A stretch of DNA of 64,000 nt from Pinus tabuliformis (Eukaryota > Streptophyta > Pinopsida > Pinales > Pinaceae), in NCBI GenBank assembly GCA_031772625.1, contig CM062817.1, positions 884,344,184 to 884,408,183 on the forward strand, written 5' to 3'. This document shows positions 10,383 through 21,337 of this stretch, piece after piece (position 1 is the first letter of the stretch; every line of letters begins with the position of its first letter). Under the pieces are notes generated by a model. The model made no database searches and was not told where the DNA came from. It saw nothing but the letters and a program-made list of their open reading frames with translations. A program made the position numbers and the translations under genes.

Positions 10383-12454
10383 CAGATCCAGAACACCAAA
10401 CAACTGAAAATCAGCAAGATGTAACAGGTGCAACAGTCAAGCAAATCCTGAAACCAACTATTTTTGACAAAGAAAACATAGAACAGCTGAAACAAATACA
10501 CTTGGAAGATATAGCCAAAACAGAGGCAGAGATCATTGACTTAAAGGATAATTTTCTGCCTGCTGGCCTAACCCCATTAGAAGACATGTTTGATGCTAAT
10601 GACGTGCCAAGAAAGCCAAAATTGCAGCCCATAAACACTGATATAGAGGAACACAACATTGGGACAGCAGAAAAGCCAAAAATGATCAAACTGTCCAAAA
10701 ATTTACCACCTGATCAAAAGCCCAAGTACATTGACTTATTCAAAGAGTTCCAAGATGTATTTGCTTGGAGCTATGAGGATCTGAAATCCTATGACACCTC
10801 GGTGATCCAACACACCATTCCTTTAAAACCAAACCAGAAACCCTTCAAGCAGAAACTTAGAAGAATTAACCCTATGCTTCTTCCCCCGATTGAGAAGGAA
10901 GTAAAGAGGATGTTTGAAGCAGGCATCATAGCACCCATCAGATTTTCTGAATGGGTGTCCAATCTTGTTCCTACGAGAAAAAAGATAGGTGAAATTAGAC
11001 TTTGTGTAGATCTCAGAAATTTAAACCAAGTCTCCCTAAAATACCATTACCCTTTGCCTAAAATGGACCACATCCTACAAAGGGTAGTGGGATCATCTAG
11101 AATCTCCTTGCTAGATGGTTTTTCGGGTTTCAACCAAATACTTGTTCACCCAGACGACCAAGACAAAACAACTTTTACCACACCCTGGGGAACATTTAAG
11201 TATGTAAAGATGCCATTTGGTCTTAAAAACGCTGGTGCTACCTTTCAACGTGCAATGGATATTGCTTTCGCCAAAGAAATACATGACTTCCTAGTTGTCT
11301 ACCTTGATGACTTACCCCCATTTTCCAAATCTGATGAAGAACACCTCAAGCATCTCAGGAAAATTTTCATGACATGTAGGAAATATGGCATTTCCTTGAA
11401 CCACAAGAAGTCTCTGTTTGGCCTTGAAGAAGGTAAATTACTTGGCCACATCATATCAAAGGATGGGATCAGAATTGATCCCGAAAGAATACAAGCCATC
11501 CTCCAAATCCCATTTCCAAGAAACATTAAAGAGCTACAAGCATTCCTTGGGAAAATCAACTTCTTGAGAAGATTTATTCCAAATCTAGCTGAGCTGATAA
11601 GATTGTTAAGCAATATGTTAAAGAAGGATGCCAAGGTAAAATGGTCTCTTGAAACCAAGCAAGCATTTGAGAGTATCAAATCAGCCTTAACACAAACCCC
11701 TGTCCTAACTAGCCCACAATTTGACAAAGATTTTATCATATTTTCATTTGCATCTGACCACACAATAGCAGCTGTCCTGCTACAAAAGGATGAACAAGGA
11801 GCTGAAAAACCAATCGCTTTTTTCAGCCGAGCCTTAAGAGACGCTCCTTTGAAGTACCCAATAATGGAAAAGCAGGCCTACGCACTTGTTAAGGCCATCA
11901 AGGATTTCAGAGTGTACATTTTATATTCACATGTGATTGCCTATGTCCCACATGCTGCTGTAAAGGACATATTGACTCAAGAGGGATTAGAAGGCAAAAG
12001 AGGCAAGTGGATTGCGAACATCCTTGAATATGACATAGAAATAAAACCAACCAAGCTGATAAAAGGACAAGGTTTAGCTAAACTAATGTCCGAAACAAAC
12101 TTCCAAGCCTTAGACATTAACCAGCTGGACAATGAACCGGAGCTGGCGACTCCACAGATCAGTGAAATCTTTTTACAATCCCCATGGTACGCTGATATAT
12201 GCTTTGTATTGTTAAACCTGTGTGCTCCCCCAGGATTGTCCAGAACCAAGAAAAGATTTTTGAAAATGAAGGCTTTAAAGTTTTGTGTTATAGATGGTGC
12301 ATTATTTTGGAGAAATCATGAAGGTATATTGCTTAATTGTTTAACCATGAATGAAACTAACAATGTCATGAAAGAATTCCATGCAGGTGACTGTGGAGGA
12401 CATCTATATTGGAAGTCCACTGCTAATAAAATTTTAAGGGCTGGTTTCTATTGA
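10370..12454 (+). CDS. pol: Reverse transcriptase, RNase H and integrase zinc finger of element A (pol fragment)
   Basis: Open stretch of 694 residues. The RT domain spans roughly residues 150-340: LCVDLRNLNQ, the catalytic Asp motif SLLDGFSGFNQI, MPFGLKNAGATFQRAMD, and the YLDD box. An RNase H-like domain follows (about residues 455-580) with FASDHTIAAVLLQ and PIMEKQAYALVKAIKDFR. Its first catalytic Asp position reads FAS, so it is probably only structural, as reported for Tat elements that carry a second RNase H. The C-terminus has the H-H half of the integrase HHCC zinc finger (EFHAG, GGHLYW). The stop TGA at 12452 is a TGG-to-TGA change; the zinc finger continues in frame after it. Confidence 0.9.
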   Translation: MDAMTDPEHQTTENQQDVTGATVKQILKPTIFDKENIEQLKQIHLEDIAKTEAEIIDLKDNFLPAGLTPLEDMFDANDVPRKPKLQPINTDIEEHNIGTAEKPKMIKLSKNLPPDQKPKYIDLFKEFQDVFAWSYEDLKSYDTSVIQHTIPLKPNQKPFKQKLRRINPMLLPPIEKEVKRMFEAGIIAPIRFSEWVSNLVPTRKKIGEIRLCVDLRNLNQVSLKYHYPLPKMDHILQRVVGSSRISLLDGFSGFNQILVHPDDQDKTTFTTPWGTFKYVKMPFGLKNAGATFQRAMDIAFAKEIHDFLVVYLDDLPPFSKSDEEHLKHLRKIFMTCRKYGISLNHKKSLFGLEEGKLLGHIISKDGIRIDPERIQAILQIPFPRNIKELQAFLGKINFLRRFIPNLAELIRLLSNMLKKDAKVKWSLETKQAFESIKSALTQTPVLTSPQFDKDFIIFSFASDHTIAAVLLQKDEQGAEKPIAFFSRALRDAPLKYPIMEKQAYALVKAIKDFRVYILYSHVIAYVPHAAVKDILTQEGLEGKRGKWIANILEYDIEIKPTKLIKGQGLAKLMSETNFQALDINQLDNEPELATPQISEIFLQSPWYADICFVLLNLCAPPGLSRTKKRFLKMKALKFCVIDGALFWRNHEGILLNCLTMNETNNVMKEFHAGDCGGHLYWKSTANKILRAGFY

Positions 12455-13443
12455 CCCTCTCTTTTTGCAGATGTAAAGAAGTTTGCCATGTCATGTCACA
12501 AATGCCAAATTTTTGAGGGCAAGAGAAAGCTGTTACCCCTGCCCCTTAAACCCATCTCAACAGAGCAACCTTTTCAACAATGGGGTCTTGGCTTCATTGG
12601 AGAAATTCATCCCTCTTCCTTAGGCCAGCACAAATGGATCCTAACAACCACTAACTATTTCACTAAGTGGGTTGAAGCCATTCCCTGTAGACAAGCCAAT
12701 GACACCATCATTATCCAATTCCTTGAGTGCAATATCCTTTCCAGATTTGGCTGCCCTGAGAAAATCATCACTAACAATGCCGTTGCCTTTAAGTCCAAAA
12801 AAATATCAATTTCTGCCACAGATTTCATATTACCTTGGGCCACTCCACAGCCTATTACCCTCAAGGTAATGGCTTGGCCGAATCATCTAACAAAAGCCTC
12901 ATCAACATCATAAAGAAAGTGCTGGAAGAAAACAAGAAGAACTGGCACAAAAAACTGGTAAATGCTATGTAGGCAGACAAACTTTCAAGAAAAAGATCAA
13001 TTGGGATGAGCCCTTATGAGTTAGTATACGACATGGAGGCTAGATTTCCTTCATCCCTGGGCATTCCTACTATCAAACTGTTACAAGAGATTCAGGCTGA
13101 ACCAAATGACATTCAGAGAAGAATCAATCAGACCATTCATCTTCAGCAAACCAGAGAACAGATTTATGACAGAACACAAATTTTGCAGGAAAAGCTTAAA
13201 AAGATGTTTGATAAGAGAGCTAAGGCTAAGGATTTCAATGTTTGTGACAAAGTTCTAAGATGGGACTCAAGAAGGGAAGACAAGGGCAAACATGCCAAGT
13301 TTGATTTTCTATGGAGAGTTCCATTGGTTATTTCTGCTGTTCAGGGAAATAACACTTATTTTCTCAGATCTGTAGAGGATTGTTCTGCAAAAGAAGGCCC
13401 TGTCAATGGCCGTATGCTGAAACACTACCATGATCCCTTTTAA
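12455..13443 (+). pseudogene. pol: Integrase core and C-terminal region of element A, catalytically dead
   Basis: Continues from the preceding stop: SCHKCQ gives the two cysteines of the HHCC finger. The catalytic core shows WGLGFIGEIHP where the family has WGLDFIG, and IITNNAVAF where it has a TDN motif, so the first Asp is Gly and the second Asp is Asn. The third residue, the Glu of GLAESSNKS, survives but only after a frameshift near 12850. A TAG at about 12970 interrupts the rest. The C-terminal part (13006-13443) has the gypsy motif MSPYELVYD, a long helical segment and the end of the chromatin-facing tail. This integrase would not join DNA strands. Confidence 0.85.
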
Positions 13444-13898
13444 GGGACACAATGCAGTTTTGTATATATCTTTGTACAATCTTATTTGTATGTATCAGCA
13501 CTCTGTTTTTATTTTTGTATAAGCAGACCGATTGTTTAAAAAGCAGCAATAAATTTGGGAAGGCACAACCAAAACAAGTATTCCAGTTTTAAAACCTCTG
13601 TCTCTGCACCAATTTCACCAAAACAGCAAAAGGAAGATTGTCACATTACAAGCAATTCACTGTAGAAAAGAACTATTTGCAGTCATTGTGCATAATTATC
13701 AAGCACGCAGAAGAAAGCAGGCGATGCTGTGCAGTTCACAGTAATTCAGTTGAGGAGGAGGTTGTTCATAGTTCAAAGTTCATGTTCTTAGCAGCCAGAA
13801 CAAATGTTTCCAGTCTACAACAACAAACAGAAGATCAAGGCAGTCTGACCTGCTGTTCTTGGCTTTTCACAAGGAAACGCCATCCCCAAGTGGGCCAC
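13444..13898 (+). other. 3' untranslated region and polypurine tract of element A
   Basis: About 455 bases between the pol stop and the 3' LTR. The plus-strand primer must abut the LTR; the only purine-rich run there is AAGTGGG (13889-13894 region), a weak tract. An 88-codon frame at 13638-13904 crosses the LTR boundary and is not supported as a gene. Confidence 0.5.
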
Positions 13899-16800
13899 TG
13901 TTAGCCTCCTGTTGCAACAGGGTTTCATCTTTCATGATTGACATTTTTACATGCCAAATATGTCATACTTTGCAAGCTGCAGTGTTCCATATTTCCAGAA
14001 GAAGCCAAAGAAGAAAGCCATAAAGTGTGCTAGTCCAAATGCCACTGCTGATTCCAATTTTGATGAGTTGTTCCAGTTTTGAAGAGTTTTCATTTAAGGA
14101 AGGTCCAAACAGTCTAATCTTTGCCTTCCTAGGTTTCAATTTCCTGTTTTAGAATATAGAGAAATGTGTCTGTCCAAACAGTTTAATCTTGGCAGATTTG
14201 TAGATAGGTAGAGAATCAAAGGGACCCAACTGTTTAATCTGGGCCCTGGCAGAAATAAGTGTAGAGCTAGATAGGAAGCATTAAAAAGAAAAATTGTAAA
14301 TCTGGGTCTGCAAGTCTAAGTGCACCCAAAACAAAAAAAAAAAGGAAGAAAAAATGTTAGGTGAGTAGGCTGGGTAGGTAGCTGAGAGGTTGCAGAAGGA
14401 TGACTTATGATCAATTTTGTGTTACTAAGTGTATATTTTTCCGGATCACAGTGCAGGCAGTTTTCATTCAAAGGAGCTCAAAGGTGGACATAACTAACTC
14501 CCCCTTCTTCTAATTCCCTATGTCACTTACTAATTTCCCAAAAGAGGTCAAGATCTGCTTGATTCCTCTTAGTTCCATCATCCTCTGCATCAGATTGCCT
14601 TGGTGAAGATCTGCTTCACTCAAGGATTTTATTTCTTTTCAAACTCTTTTCCCCAAAATTGGCCTAAGGTCCCTGACCTTAGCGCCTGCTTATCATCTCC
14701 ATATTAACTACTAACTCTAGTATATAACTCCCTATCAGTTTTCCCCCTTCCCCTACTAAAACTTTGTATATAAAACTCCCCTATGTAAAATATCCCCTCC
14801 CTGGCAATATAGCCATATTTTTATAAGTCCGGGAAAAAATGGTCCACTTGGGGCTGTTTCTAGCCCATCCGAGTCATAACAGGGGTTAGATGACACCTGG
14901 TCATGCTAACAGCCTCTTCCCTAGCCCTAAAACCCTCAAAAATCCCTCTATTCCACCCCTAACCCAAAGTTTGTACATAAAATACTAATCGCGCTCATTT
15001 TAAACCCATGTTTCACCCCTTACCCTAAGTCCCGAATGCAAATAAATTAACCCGCCCATATAACTTCAAACCCCGCCTTTCCCTAAGTCTAAACCCACCC
15101 ACGTGCTTTATTAAATTCGGAATATCCAGCGTATATTCCCTGCCCGTATACCCCCGCCGACTCACCATCGCCGTCAGCCGTTGGATCGTTAGCCCCGCAG
15201 ATCTACGGCTGACGGGCCGTCCCATCCCCGAACCGCCCGAAGCTTAGCGTCCGGGAGATGGGCGGTATTACCGCCGTACTCCCGCCACGCGTCAAGCTCT
15301 TGGGTGTGGCGGAGCCCCTCCCTCCAAAACCACCCAGGTGCTAAGGCGGTGCGCCCAAAACCGCTTACCGCCATTTCCCTTGTGATGTCACCCGCCTGCG
15401 TGGCCTCCTGCCACTGTACCGCTGAGTCACCTGCCACGTGTCCTACCACATCATCAGAGCCGCCGTACCTGCCATGTCACTGTCTATACGTGATGAAATC
15501 ATCATGCTGATGTCATCCCGCCACGTCATCATGCTAACGTCATCACTGACATCACCCACCGTACAAGGTCCCATCGCTGACGTCATGCTAACATCATCAT
15601 CACTTTTTTGGCGTGAAGGAGCAGAAGATAGTTCTAGAGGAAGCAGAGGCCGAATAGTGGCCATTAATTCGTGATTAGACCCACAGCAAAGGAAAACAGC
15701 GGCCCAGTTTATTGCCAAAGAGTATCAGAGGAAGAAGAAGAGCCAAAGAGTATCAGTCAAGATCTTTTAGGGGCTCGAAGCACTTGAACATTGATGAGCC
15801 CCCCAGAAAGTCAAATCAAGAGGCGTAAGCCCATCCTTGCCCTCAAATCACAGTTAAAGCTTTAAATGCAGACCGACAGTAAAGAATCGGAAACCCATAC
15901 ACATTTATTGCAGAAAACACTGCACCAAGCCGCCAAGGACTACATCATTTACTCAGTTTTGATAAGGCAGCCCTGAGCGCAGCCCGAGATATTTTTTGCA
16001 TTTATTTCTGGATAGGATTAGGTCAAGTAATCATCTTTCTTTCAGACCTGTTTAGGTCAAGTTGTAATAAAAGCAGTGGTAGAGAGTTTTTCCCTATATA
16101 TACAGCCCTCTACATTGTTACAAGTGTTGGACAATTGAGAATTTTCACTAGAGACTCGCCTTGTATACCTGGGTTTTTCTATAATCAAAGATTGCTGAAA
16201 GCTTGGAGAGCAAACTATCTGTTGTAAATGAATGTTTTTGGAGATATGAAGATGGAATTCTTGTGCTGCAGTCTGAAGCAATAAGTGCATCTTACCTTTG
16301 TTTATTGTTTACCACTATCTAGATAGAAGAAAGAAAGAATAGCTTAGAATTTGTTTAAGTACACTCTATGCTCAATTTCTGTTGTTTCTTTATGTTTTCC
16401 TCTGAATGAATTGGTTATGAATGTGAATTTCCCCGGGCTCATATTTACCCCGATTTACCTGTGCTAGCCAATTATCTAGGGATTCTTTACTACCCCTAGG
16501 TAGAGCTCTGTTACCCCCATCTGTTAAACTGATTGAGAGATTCTTAACTGCCTCTCATTACTTATCATTCTTTCCATCACTTAATCCTGAAATATTGTTT
16601 CATGCGCAGCTATCTAGCTCCACTTTCCCTCTCTTGTGACTGAAGAAGTGCACCAGCAGTTCTCCTCCTCGAATCCACGCCCAATGGTTTGAAACTCCCA
16701 GCCTATGCCTTGCCTCTCTGTCTGAAGACATCAATTTTCCCACCAAAAAAAAAAACAAAAACCCTCCAAACTCAAAACCTAGCCTAAAATCCTTTTCAAC

Positions 16801-16927
16801 AAAGCTAAATATAAAAGAGAGAGCCCTCTCTGATTGCAGGTTGGCTAGAACCTGCAGTCCAAAGTTGGTTTGTGGTTACCTCGGCCGTATCCTTTTCTGG
16901 AGCTTAAGGACAACCTGAGTGATAACA
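13899..16927 (+). repeat. 3' LTR of element A (3029 bp)
   Basis: Same ends as the 5' LTR (TGTTAGCC and GATAACA). Compared with it, one GAAGGAGCA copy (15615-15623) remains where the 5' LTR has two with 178 bp between their starts, and small insertions occur in the TGACGTCA-rich part. The element's right target-site copy ACATC follows at 16928. Confidence 0.95.
15190..15610 (+). promoter_or_regulatory. GC-rich motif cluster in 3' LTR of A
   Basis: Counterpart of 5030-5430. A TGACGTCA palindrome near 15578 and a CACGTGTC motif near 15434 are kept, while several of the other TGACGTCA copies have drifted to TGATGTCA or CTAACGTCA, changes that include C-to-T at CpG. Confidence 0.4.
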
Positions 16928-17966
16928 ACATCAAGGATACTGGGTTTCATAGTCACTAGCTCACTGTTTGGTTTAATTAGAATTTAGGTACATTTTTATT
17001 TTTTTCTTAGTAATTGATTTCATCATTGCAAGTTTGAAAACCTTTTTGAAAACTTTGAAGTTTGGAAATTATTTTAGAGGTCACCATTGCCTTGAACACT
17101 TATATCCATTCTTGACTTTTAGCATTGCCATCTCACATTAGGGAATCAACAAAATATAAACCCAAAAAAAAACCAAAAATCCAAAAATGAAAAAGAAGTA
17201 AGAAATTGGTTATCTTGCATATATAGTGCACTTCACTTCAGCAATTTACGACTCTCGGATTAACAAATTATATAGCAATTTAGGACACACTAAATTGACC
17301 AAGCATCGACATCAGCACATCATCCAAGAAGTTGACTTAGAAACACCCCTTCAGTACCTTAAGGCTTGCATACATCAATGGCAGGTTTCAAACTTCCGGC
17401 GACAGGTTGAGATCACTGGCCTTCGACCGAAAGACTTTGTATGGTGTTCGACATCAAATCATTTATTGACACCTTGCAAAATGTAATGTAGTACCTTGAG
17501 GGTCATTATCATTATTGGTGATTCCTCTCGTTTCTGTTAACGACTTACATTATTGGCTGGTAATCAGATGATGTCTCATGTTCGACTTCAGATCATCTAT
17601 TCACATGGTTAGACTTGTACTTGAGTGAAAGATTGGATGAGATTGAAGACCTCGGATCTAGTTTCATCCATCCGGGCTACGATATATTTTCAGGAGTACT
17701 ATATCAAATGTACAATGGCCTTACATTCATGGTCATCCATTCATGGGTCTACATTTGTAGACGACTATATTTGTACATGTAATGAAAGTTTATAAGCTGA
17801 GCATGGGTATGCCTTCCCTCAGCTAAATTGTGAGAAAAAATTCATAGTATCATGATATCTGTATTGTAATTGATGCAGGTCACCTTCCACTTCGAAACCT
17901 TCTCTACAAGTGGTAAAGCATCTCACTTGGCATGTTTATTTTCGACCTCATGCTTTATGGGGCAAT
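16928..17966 (+). mobile_element. Element B, right arm: 3' end of internal region
   Basis: Runs from the right target-site copy of A to the 3' LTR of B. No recognisable domain; an 86-codon frame at 17226-17486 matches nothing I know. The last bases (TTATGGGGCAA, about 17955-17965) form a plausible polypurine tract immediately before the LTR start TGTTATAGG, which supports reading 17967-18983 as a 3' LTR rather than a solo LTR. Confidence 0.55.
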
Positions 17967-18983
17967 TGTTATAGGAAAATTTGGGCACATCAACCCCAGC
18001 TTCGAGATCCATATAATTAGGGCACATCAATCCCTAATTCAGTTTTTTTCATTCCCTAATGAAGTTAACCAACATCATGCTTGGTTCCCAAGATTTTCAT
18101 GACACCTTTCATCCAAAAAAATTCCCCTAGAGAGATTAGTGCGGGTAGCCCTTTATCAGGCTGCAATGCATTGCAGGTAACTACACAGCCTGGGTGCTAT
18201 GCATCGCACTTAGCCTTTGTTTCACCTACGATGAGCGAGATCCAACGAGTTTTTAAAAATAAATCCATTGGATTCCTCATCCAGTGGATGCTTCTAGAAA
18301 CTTCTAGATGGATTGGGATCGCTTTTGGATGAGGAGGGAGATGAATGAACCTTAATCCATTATCCCCTCCTCCATGGAACAAACTCCCAAAAATGGAAAA
18401 GCATTCATGAGGGCCATTAATGGCCTAACCTCCTCCATTCAGCTATAAATGGAGCAAGCCTTCAAAGGCTAGGGGAGGTTGGAACTTTGTAAGTTAAGGA
18501 AATGATGCTTGAGTGAGACTTGAGAGAAAGGAATGTTATCATGTCAAATTGATGTTTCATGAGGAGAGAAGGGTTTGAAGATGGAAGGATGATGTTGAAT
18601 CGAACATGGCTTCAAGGGTTGTAATCTTTCCTGAATTAATAAAGAGTTCTATGTTTTTTCCCATTCATGTGTTCATGTGATGTTTATTGTACTTTTGATT
18701 CTATAATATGTTTAGTTAACAGATCAATTTGTATGCTTTGATGGTTTGTTGTCTTAGCTTTGTGTGCAGGCACCTTCCAAGCAAGTTAAGTATGGGAGGG
18801 AGTGGCAAAAGCAGTCAAAGTGAAGAAGGATCGAGTGAAAGATCCAGGTTGGTTCCTTTGTTCCTCTTTCTTTTATCTGTTAGCTATAGGAAAAAGCAAT
18901 GGAATTACTTTAACTATTGTTCTAGACTTGCTACTAGGTCTAGGGGTTAGTTGTTGAAAGAAACACTAAATTTTCCCATAACA
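17967..18983 (+). repeat. 3' LTR of element B (1017 bp)
   Basis: Starts TGTTATAGGAAA and ends TTTTCCCATAACA. It is collinear with the 5' LTR of H (58269-59305): both have a TTTGGGCAC(A/T)TCAACCCC start block, a TATAAATGGA box, a TTTCATGAGG block, an AATAAAG signal and the CTTTTATCT/TTAACT end block. The sequence directly to the right is copia RT of array C, so B inserted into C. Confidence 0.85.
18444..18450 (+). promoter_or_regulatory. TATA box in the B LTR
   Basis: TATAAAT followed by GGAGC, at the same place as TATAAAT (58733-58739) in the H LTR. A poly(A) signal AATAAAG follows about 190 bp downstream (near 18640), a normal U3-R arrangement. Confidence 0.6.
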
Positions 18984-20056
18984 AATACTTTGCCACAAAA
19001 ATGTAAAATTAGTTTGAAATGTCTATGCTTGGTGAGTTGACATACTTTTTGGGTCTTCAGATTTGTCAGCAGGATAATGGAATATTCATATATAAAACCA
19101 AGTACACCAAGGAAATGCTCAAAAAATTCTAGATGGAATATTGTAAGCCAGTCCTCACCCCCATGATAACAGGTTGCAAGTTAAGCTAAAGGATGTGGAC
19201 CAAAGGTTGTATAGATCAATGATTGGTAGTCTCCTATATGTGACAGCCTCCCGGCTTGATGTGATGTAGGCAGTTGGAAAAGTAGCAAGATTCCAAGTAG
19301 CACCAAAAGAATGTCATATTATTGCCATCAAAAGAATTCTTGGATTTCTTAAGGGCACATGAGAATAAGGTCTATGGTATCCCAAAGGAAATGATTTGAT
19401 TATCCAAGCTTATACAGATGCTGATTGGGCAGGAAGTGTTGATGATAGTAAGAGTACTAGTGGAGCAACATTCTATCTAGGTGGCTGTCTTGTTTCATGG
19501 TTAAGTGAAAATAAGTCTTCAATCTCGCTATCCACAACAGAAACAAAATATATCGTGGCAACAACTTGTACACAAGTTCTATAGATGAAGCAAGCTTTGC
19601 AAGATCTTCAAGCCAAGTTTAGTGAGCCTATTCCAATATTTTGCGATAACACCAACGGCATCAGTATCTCCAAGATTCATGTGATGCATTCCAAAATGAA
19701 GCACATTTTGATTAAATATCATTTCGTTAGAGAGTAGGTTGCTGAAAGGAATATCAAGCTTGAATATGTTGGCACAAAGGAACAAATTGCTGAAATCTTT
19801 ACCAAACCATTACCTCGTGAAGCATTTCAGTATCTTCGCAAAAATCTTTGGATTCTCCCAAGTTTTCATTAGACTCTTTCTCTTATCTAGTCGAGTCGAA
19901 AGGGGGAGTGGAGGTATGTATAGGTCCGCAGGATGGCTGTTTGTCAGGGGGAGTTACCCTTTTCAATTGATGACAGAGGGGAAGAGAAGGCAGTAGGAAG
20001 GGGTTTCATGATCGCAGGGGGAGTACTTGTGTTGCCTTCAATGCCAAATGGGGAGA
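18984..20056 (+). pseudogene. pol: C array, leftmost unit: RT end and RNase H, broken
   Basis: Begins mid-RT at the B insertion point (TTTGCCACAAAAATG, the same block as 35999 and 39758). RNase H is recognisable at 19396-19584: AYTDADWAGS and the KSTSGATFYLGG block. It has several stops, for example TAG near 19268. Downstream are the purine-rich tracts (AAAGGGGGAG) that precede LTR a. Confidence 0.85.
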
Positions 20057-20467
20057 TTTTTATCAGTGGTTGTCATTGATGTCAACCCAAGCAGCACCAG
20101 GGGCTACCCCGATCTTGGAAGGGAATTTTGAGTTGACAACTCATATTATTTTGCGTCAAATATCTTCTTGATGGATTCTAATTGTTGAGATGTTTCCGTT
20201 GATATATGGTACGCCTCCCAGTTCTTCACGGTTTGAGAGTTATTTGAGTTTGAAGTTAGTAACCCCAGTTAGTGGGATAAAACCATATGGGGTTGTGGTG
20301 TGGCACTCATAATTGTTTGTGTTCATTGAATAGTCAATAATTAATAATATTTTTTTGCTCCTAAAATCCCTACAATGTTCACTTTTTGAGGACCCTCTCA
20401 ACTGAAGACATTCATATAAATAATTACCCTCATATCCTCCTCTTGTAGGGATTTTGTGGCTTCAAGC
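20057..20467 (+). repeat. C array LTR a, first part (before D insertion)
   Basis: Begins after the tract ATGGGGAGATT with ATCAGTGGTTGTCATTGATG, collinear with LTRs b (37070), c (40832) and d (45452). It stops at GGCTTCAAGC, where D is inserted, and resumes at 33707. Confidence 0.85.
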
Positions 20468-21228
20468 TATTAATCTAGGTTGTCATTGATGTCAATATGG
20501 CACTAGCCGAGATGGAAAATATTGTTGAAATGCCTGGTTCCAAATGATGATGTCATAACTCTTGTTTCATAAGAATGTCATCAATTAACATGCCAAGTCA
20601 TTAATGAAGAAGTCTTAAGAAGTGCCAAGTATTTAGAATCCCTTGATGACATATGGAGGACTACATTTGATGATGTCATATTCTTGATGAATGAGCACAA
20701 TTGATGATGGCACTTGATGAGGTCTTAATAACATGGTTGGAGATCATTTGATGGTTGGAAGATTATTTTGGAGTTATCCTAATGATGTTTCACTATGATT
20801 GCACTAGTATATCATGACATTGTTCATGCGTCATGCTACATGGATGTTGCACTCCTAAATAATGACTCTATGATCCTATGATGACATTGATAACAATAGA
20901 GAAGCCAAAGAATGAAGAAGCCACGTTGTCCCAAACATTCATCATGCTGTCCCAAACTTTTTATGCATAAAATTTAAGGACAATCACAAAGAAAAAATAT
21001 TTTGGAAACCTTCGAGGCATCCTTTGAAAATGGATCCTAGACCATCTTAAAGAGGAATTTTTCCTCTTTCTAACGAGACTTTATTTGCCCCGAAACTCCA
21101 AATAGTTTGTAAGATATTGAATTTATAAGTTAAGGAAATTATTCCTAACAGTGAGCTGACCTACACTCAGTCATACAAGTTGGCCTCACTTCTAATAGGC
21201 GTGTCCCTTCAGTTATAAATGAAATCTC

Positions 21229-21236
21229 TATAAATA
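21229..21236 (+). promoter_or_regulatory. TATA box of D 5' LTR
   Basis: TATAAATA in the context TCTC-TATAAATA-GATG, repeated in the 3' LTR at 32443-32450. The minisatellite at 21365 would lie in the transcribed leader. Confidence 0.6.
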
Positions 21237-21337
21237 GATGTCTAAACACTTCATTTTCATCAGCAATTCATGCAAGAATTCAGAGATAATAAGTACAAGA
21301 GAAAACAGAAGGCCGAGGAGAACAAGGAGACTATTGT

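Larger units (their letters stand above)
3747..16927 (+). mobile_element. Ty3/gypsy element A, Tat/Ogre type, full structure, inactive
   Basis: Complete LTR element of about 13.2 kb: 5' LTR (3747-6927), primer site (6931-6948), gag, protease, extra RNase H, RT, RNase H, integrase, 3' LTR (13899-16927). The LTRs begin TGTTAGCC and end GATAACA and are inserted in element B. By eye the first 230 aligned LTR bases differ at about four positions, so the insertion is fairly recent for a plant genome. The coding region has several frameshifts and stops and its integrase has lost catalytic residues, so it cannot move by itself. Confidence 0.93.

Noticed and set aside
13638-13904. 88-codon frame after the pol of A
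   Set aside because: It crosses the LTR boundary and shows no motif; treated as chance.
17226-17486. 86-codon frame in the B right arm
   Set aside because: No recognisable motif; kept only as unassigned internal sequence.
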